DNA from: Burkholderiaceae bacterium
GTDB lineage: Bacteria; Pseudomonadota; Gammaproteobacteria; Burkholderiales; Burkholderiaceae
Reading direction: 5' to 3'
Length of the DNA stretch: 7,933 bases
NCBI GenBank assembly: GCA_947380285.1
Contig: CANCQD010000103.1
Location: 1-7,933, forward strand
This document shows, piece by piece, positions 7,115-7,933 of the stretch (the stretch's first letter is position 1; every line of letters starts with the position of its first letter). Both the position numbers and the translations under genes were made by a program. The notes beneath the pieces are model-generated. The model was not told the DNA's origin. It saw only the letters and a list, made by a program, of their open reading frames with translations, and ran no database searches.

Positions 7115-7582
7115 ATGACAGTAGCCATCGGTCAACCTATGCCACAGTGCACAATTCCAGCAACCTCTGGATTGATGTTTTCACCTGCCTCTGCAAAAGG
7201 TAAAAAATTGGTTCTTTATTTTTACCCTAAAGATATGACTCCGGGATGTACTGCCGAGTCCGGCGAGTTCAGAGACAACATTGAAGCATTCACCAAAGCC
7301 AATACTCTGGTCGTAGGCGTTTCACGAGATAGCCTTAAGTCACATGACAATTTCCGCAGCAAACTAGAACTCCCGTTTGAGCTAGTTGCTGACACGGAAG
7401 AAAAGCTTTGCCAGATTTTTGGCGTTATGAAGATGAAGAATATGTATGGCAAACAAGTCCGTGGCGTCGAGCGCAGCACCTTCCTGTTTGACTCTACTGG
7501 CAAGCTGGCAAAAGAGTGGCGCGGCCTGAAGGTTCCCGGTCATGTGACAGAGGTATTACAAGCTGCCCAAGCCACTAAATAA
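7115..7582 (+). CDS. bcp: Bcp-type peroxiredoxin (thioredoxin-dependent thiol peroxidase)
   Basis: This cytosolic peroxiredoxin of the Bcp/PrxQ subfamily reduces hydrogen peroxide and organic hydroperoxides. The 155 residues match the family. Signatures are YFYPKDMTPGCTAESGEFRD (35-54), with C45 as the peroxidatic cysteine, VVGVSRDS (66-73) and ERSTFLFDSTGK near the C-terminus. The resolving cysteine found five residues later in E. coli Bcp is absent: position 50 is Gly. The other cysteines are C12 and C99, so the enzyme is either 1-Cys-like or uses a different partner. AAGGA at 7105-7109 is a good Shine-Dalgarno. The gene starts 32 bases after arnD, with no terminator or clear promoter between them, so it may be the last gene of the operon. 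Its job is general antioxidant defence, not sugar chemistry. Confidence 0.94.
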   Translation: MTVAIGQPMPQCTIPATSGLMFSPASAKGKKLVLYFYPKDMTPGCTAESGEFRDNIEAFTKANTLVVGVSRDSLKSHDNFRSKLELPFELVADTEEKLCQIFGVMKMKNMYGKQVRGVERSTFLFDSTGKLAKEWRGLKVPGHVTEVLQAAQATK

Positions 7583-7609
7583 TTTTTACAATAATTTGAT
7601 CAGAGGTGC

Positions 7610-7637
7610 TTGCAAACCCCAAAATTTGGGGTAAAGT
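7610..7637 (+). promoter_or_regulatory. Sigma70-like promoter, TTGCAA-N16-TAAAGT
   Basis: The -35-like TTGCAA (7610-7615) and -10-like TAAAGT (7632-7637) are separated by 16 bases. Initiation would fall near 7643-7645. The whole spacer is occupied by a palindrome, described separately. The promoter would drive the RNA candidate and possibly the gene at 7815. This is a match by eye to consensus, not a measured start. Confidence 0.6.
7616..7632. promoter_or_regulatory. Perfect palindrome ACCCCAAAATTTGGGGT inside the promoter, possible operator
   Basis: Two 8-base arms, ACCCCAAA and TTTGGGGT, are perfectly complementary around one central A. The element begins directly after the -35-like hexamer and shares its last base with the -10-like hexamer. 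A protein bound here would block RNA polymerase or reshape the spacer. It lies upstream of the expected start and would not be in that RNA, which favours a DNA-binding role. The regulator is unknown. Confidence 0.6.
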
Positions 7638-7713
7638 GATTCATATGCACCGTAAACGACGGGAAAGTCTGACAATCCGTTTGAATCAGAAACCTGAATA
7701 TCTCAGATCAGGT

Positions 7714-7738
7714 ACGGGGAGCAACCCCCTCCGTTTTT
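7714..7738 (+). terminator. Possible early intrinsic terminator or hairpin 3 of the RNA candidate
   Basis: ACGGGG (7714-7719) pairs with CCTCCGT-type sequence at 7728-7734, including one G-U pair, and five T residues follow (7734-7738). The stem is GC-rich but short and the T-run is brief, so it may be only a pause site or a structural hairpin of the RNA. Confidence 0.35.
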
Positions 7739-7766
7739 CAGCCCTAACTACAACCAGTTTCGTAAT

Positions 7767-7804
7767 AAACCGTCAACGCAATCCGCTTGGCGGTTTTTTC
7801 TTTT
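7767..7804 (+). terminator. Strong intrinsic terminator
   Basis: AAACCGTCAA (7767-7776) pairs with TTGGCGGTTT (7787-7796) over ten positions, with a single G-U wobble and a ten-base loop. A T-rich run continues to 7804 (TTTTTTCTTTT). It would end the small RNA and any read-through from bcp. Because the next gene's Shine-Dalgarno begins at the next base, it could also act as an attenuator. Confidence 0.85.
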
Positions 7805-7809
7805 AGGAG
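7805..7809 (+). promoter_or_regulatory. Shine-Dalgarno AGGAG directly after the terminator U-tract
   Basis: AGGAG with five bases to the ATG at 7815 is a strong ribosome-binding site and fixes the start of the last gene. No room exists for a new promoter between terminator and start, so transcripts must read through the terminator or start upstream of it. Confidence 0.85.
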
Positions 7810-7814
7810 AGTCC

Positions 7815-7933
7815 ATGCCACTGCCCCCAATCCCCACTCAAATTGCTGATCAAGTCAAACTCAGTCGCAAAGATACTCCCGACTTAAAGAAACGCCCTGC
7901 TCAAGCAAAACCGGTGGTAGTGGAAGCCGTTGA
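7815..7933 (+). CDS. 5' part of an unidentified gene, possibly a PhoH-family protein (3' end outside window)
   Basis: The frame is open from ATG to the window end, giving 39 complete codons. The peptide starts MPLPPIPTQIADQVKLSRK and continues as a lysine- and proline-rich, probably disordered segment. No domain motif, signal peptide or membrane segment is visible. The strong Shine-Dalgarno and open frame support a real gene. In Burkholderiales, as I recall, a PhoH-family protein with an N-terminal PIN domain and a short MPLP-type leader often follows bcp. That is the basis for the tentative name, and no PIN or Walker motif is inside the window to confirm it. The gene seems to lie behind the terminator at 7767-7804, so its expression may depend on antitermination. 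Confidence 0.6.
   Translation, partial: MPLPPIPTQIADQVKLSRKDTPDLKKRPAQAKPVVVEAV

Larger units (their letters stand above)
7645..7804 (+). ncRNA. Candidate structured small RNA or 5' leader between bcp and the next gene
   Basis: About 160 bases between the predicted start and the U-tract contain consecutive hairpins. Stem-loop 1 pairs TCTGA (7668-7672) with TCAGA (7686-7690), extended by CAA/TTG pairing and a two-A bulge. Stem-loop 2 pairs ACCTGA (7692-7697) with TCAGGT (7708-7713) around a ten-base loop. Stem-loop 3 starts with no gap, with ACGG (7714-7717) pairing to CCGT (7731-7734), and is followed by T residues. The terminator hairpin comes last. TCAGA also occurs in the loop of stem-loop 2 (7703-7707), so the 5' arm of stem-loop 1 has two possible partners. 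GACGG (7658-7662) can pair with CCGTC (7770-7774) in the left arm of the terminator. I do not recognise a known riboswitch or 6S, SRP or tmRNA core. It could be a free small RNA or a regulatory leader. Confidence 0.45.
7583..7814 (+). other. 232-base intergenic region with promoter, structured RNA candidate and terminator
   Basis: No convincing protein gene lies here. A T-run just after the bcp stop (7584-7588) has no good hairpin before it, so bcp transcripts may read through. The region holds a promoter with palindrome (7610-7637), a hairpin-rich transcript candidate (about 7645-7804) and an intrinsic terminator touching the next ribosome-binding site. Confidence 0.8.

Noticed and set aside
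7584..7605. T-run after the bcp stop as a terminator for the arn-bcp operon
   Set aside because: No GC-rich hairpin precedes it; only weak A-T pairings are possible.
7645..7800. Known RNA classes: 6S, SRP RNA, tmRNA, TPP, cobalamin, glycine, SAM, fluoride or c-di-GMP riboswitches
   Set aside because: I compared remembered core motifs of these classes and none was visible. A covariance-model search would be decisive.
7606..7806. A 66-codon + strand open frame (GTG start), or its inner 53-codon part from ATG at 7645, ending in TAG at 7804-7806
   Set aside because: It runs through the promoter, several hairpins and the terminator, ends in the FFF typical of a translated U-tract, and has no ribosome-binding site. 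The ATG at 7645 falls near the predicted transcription start, so a leaderless peptide cannot be excluded, but nothing supports it.

Overview
The window reads as one stretch of a betaproteobacterial chromosome, most likely Burkholderiales. Moderate GC content and the style of the proteins suggest a freshwater Polynucleobacter-type organism. That assignment is inference from recalled protein and neighbourhood style, not from a search. All confident genes lie on the + strand, tightly packed, with the look of one operon. No mobile element, CRISPR array, tRNA or rRNA is visible.

Positions 1-326 hold the 3' end of a Mth938/DUF498-like gene. Its stop overlaps the start of an ArnT-type glycosyltransferase (TAATG). 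Positions 326-7082 hold an almost complete pathway for modifying lipid A with 4-amino-4-deoxy-L-arabinose (L-Ara4N). The order is arnT, arnB, arnC, a free-standing ArnA formyltransferase, a free-standing ArnA dehydrogenase/decarboxylase, and arnD. In enterobacteria the two ArnA activities form one fused protein and the operon runs arnBCADTEF. Here ArnA is split, arnT comes first, and neither the arnE/arnF flippase genes nor ugd lie in the window.

Working together: the dehydrogenase oxidises and decarboxylates UDP-glucuronate; ArnB transaminates the 4-keto-pentose; the formyltransferase N-formylates it; ArnC loads the sugar on undecaprenyl phosphate; ArnD removes the formyl group; and ArnT moves L-Ara4N to lipid A on the periplasmic side. 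The expected result is a less negative outer membrane and resistance to polymyxin and cationic peptides.

Positions 7115-7582 encode a Bcp-type peroxiredoxin that lacks the resolving cysteine of E. coli Bcp. The 232-base gap that follows is the least explained part of the window. It has a sigma70-like promoter whose spacer is filled by a perfect 8+8 bp palindrome, then about 155 bases with several stem-loops, then a strong intrinsic terminator whose U-tract runs directly into the Shine-Dalgarno sequence of the next gene. This could be an independent small RNA or a terminator-controlled 5' leader (riboswitch or attenuator). The next gene starts at 7815 and only 39 codons are present. From neighbourhood memory it may be a PhoH-family protein, but the visible part does not prove that.
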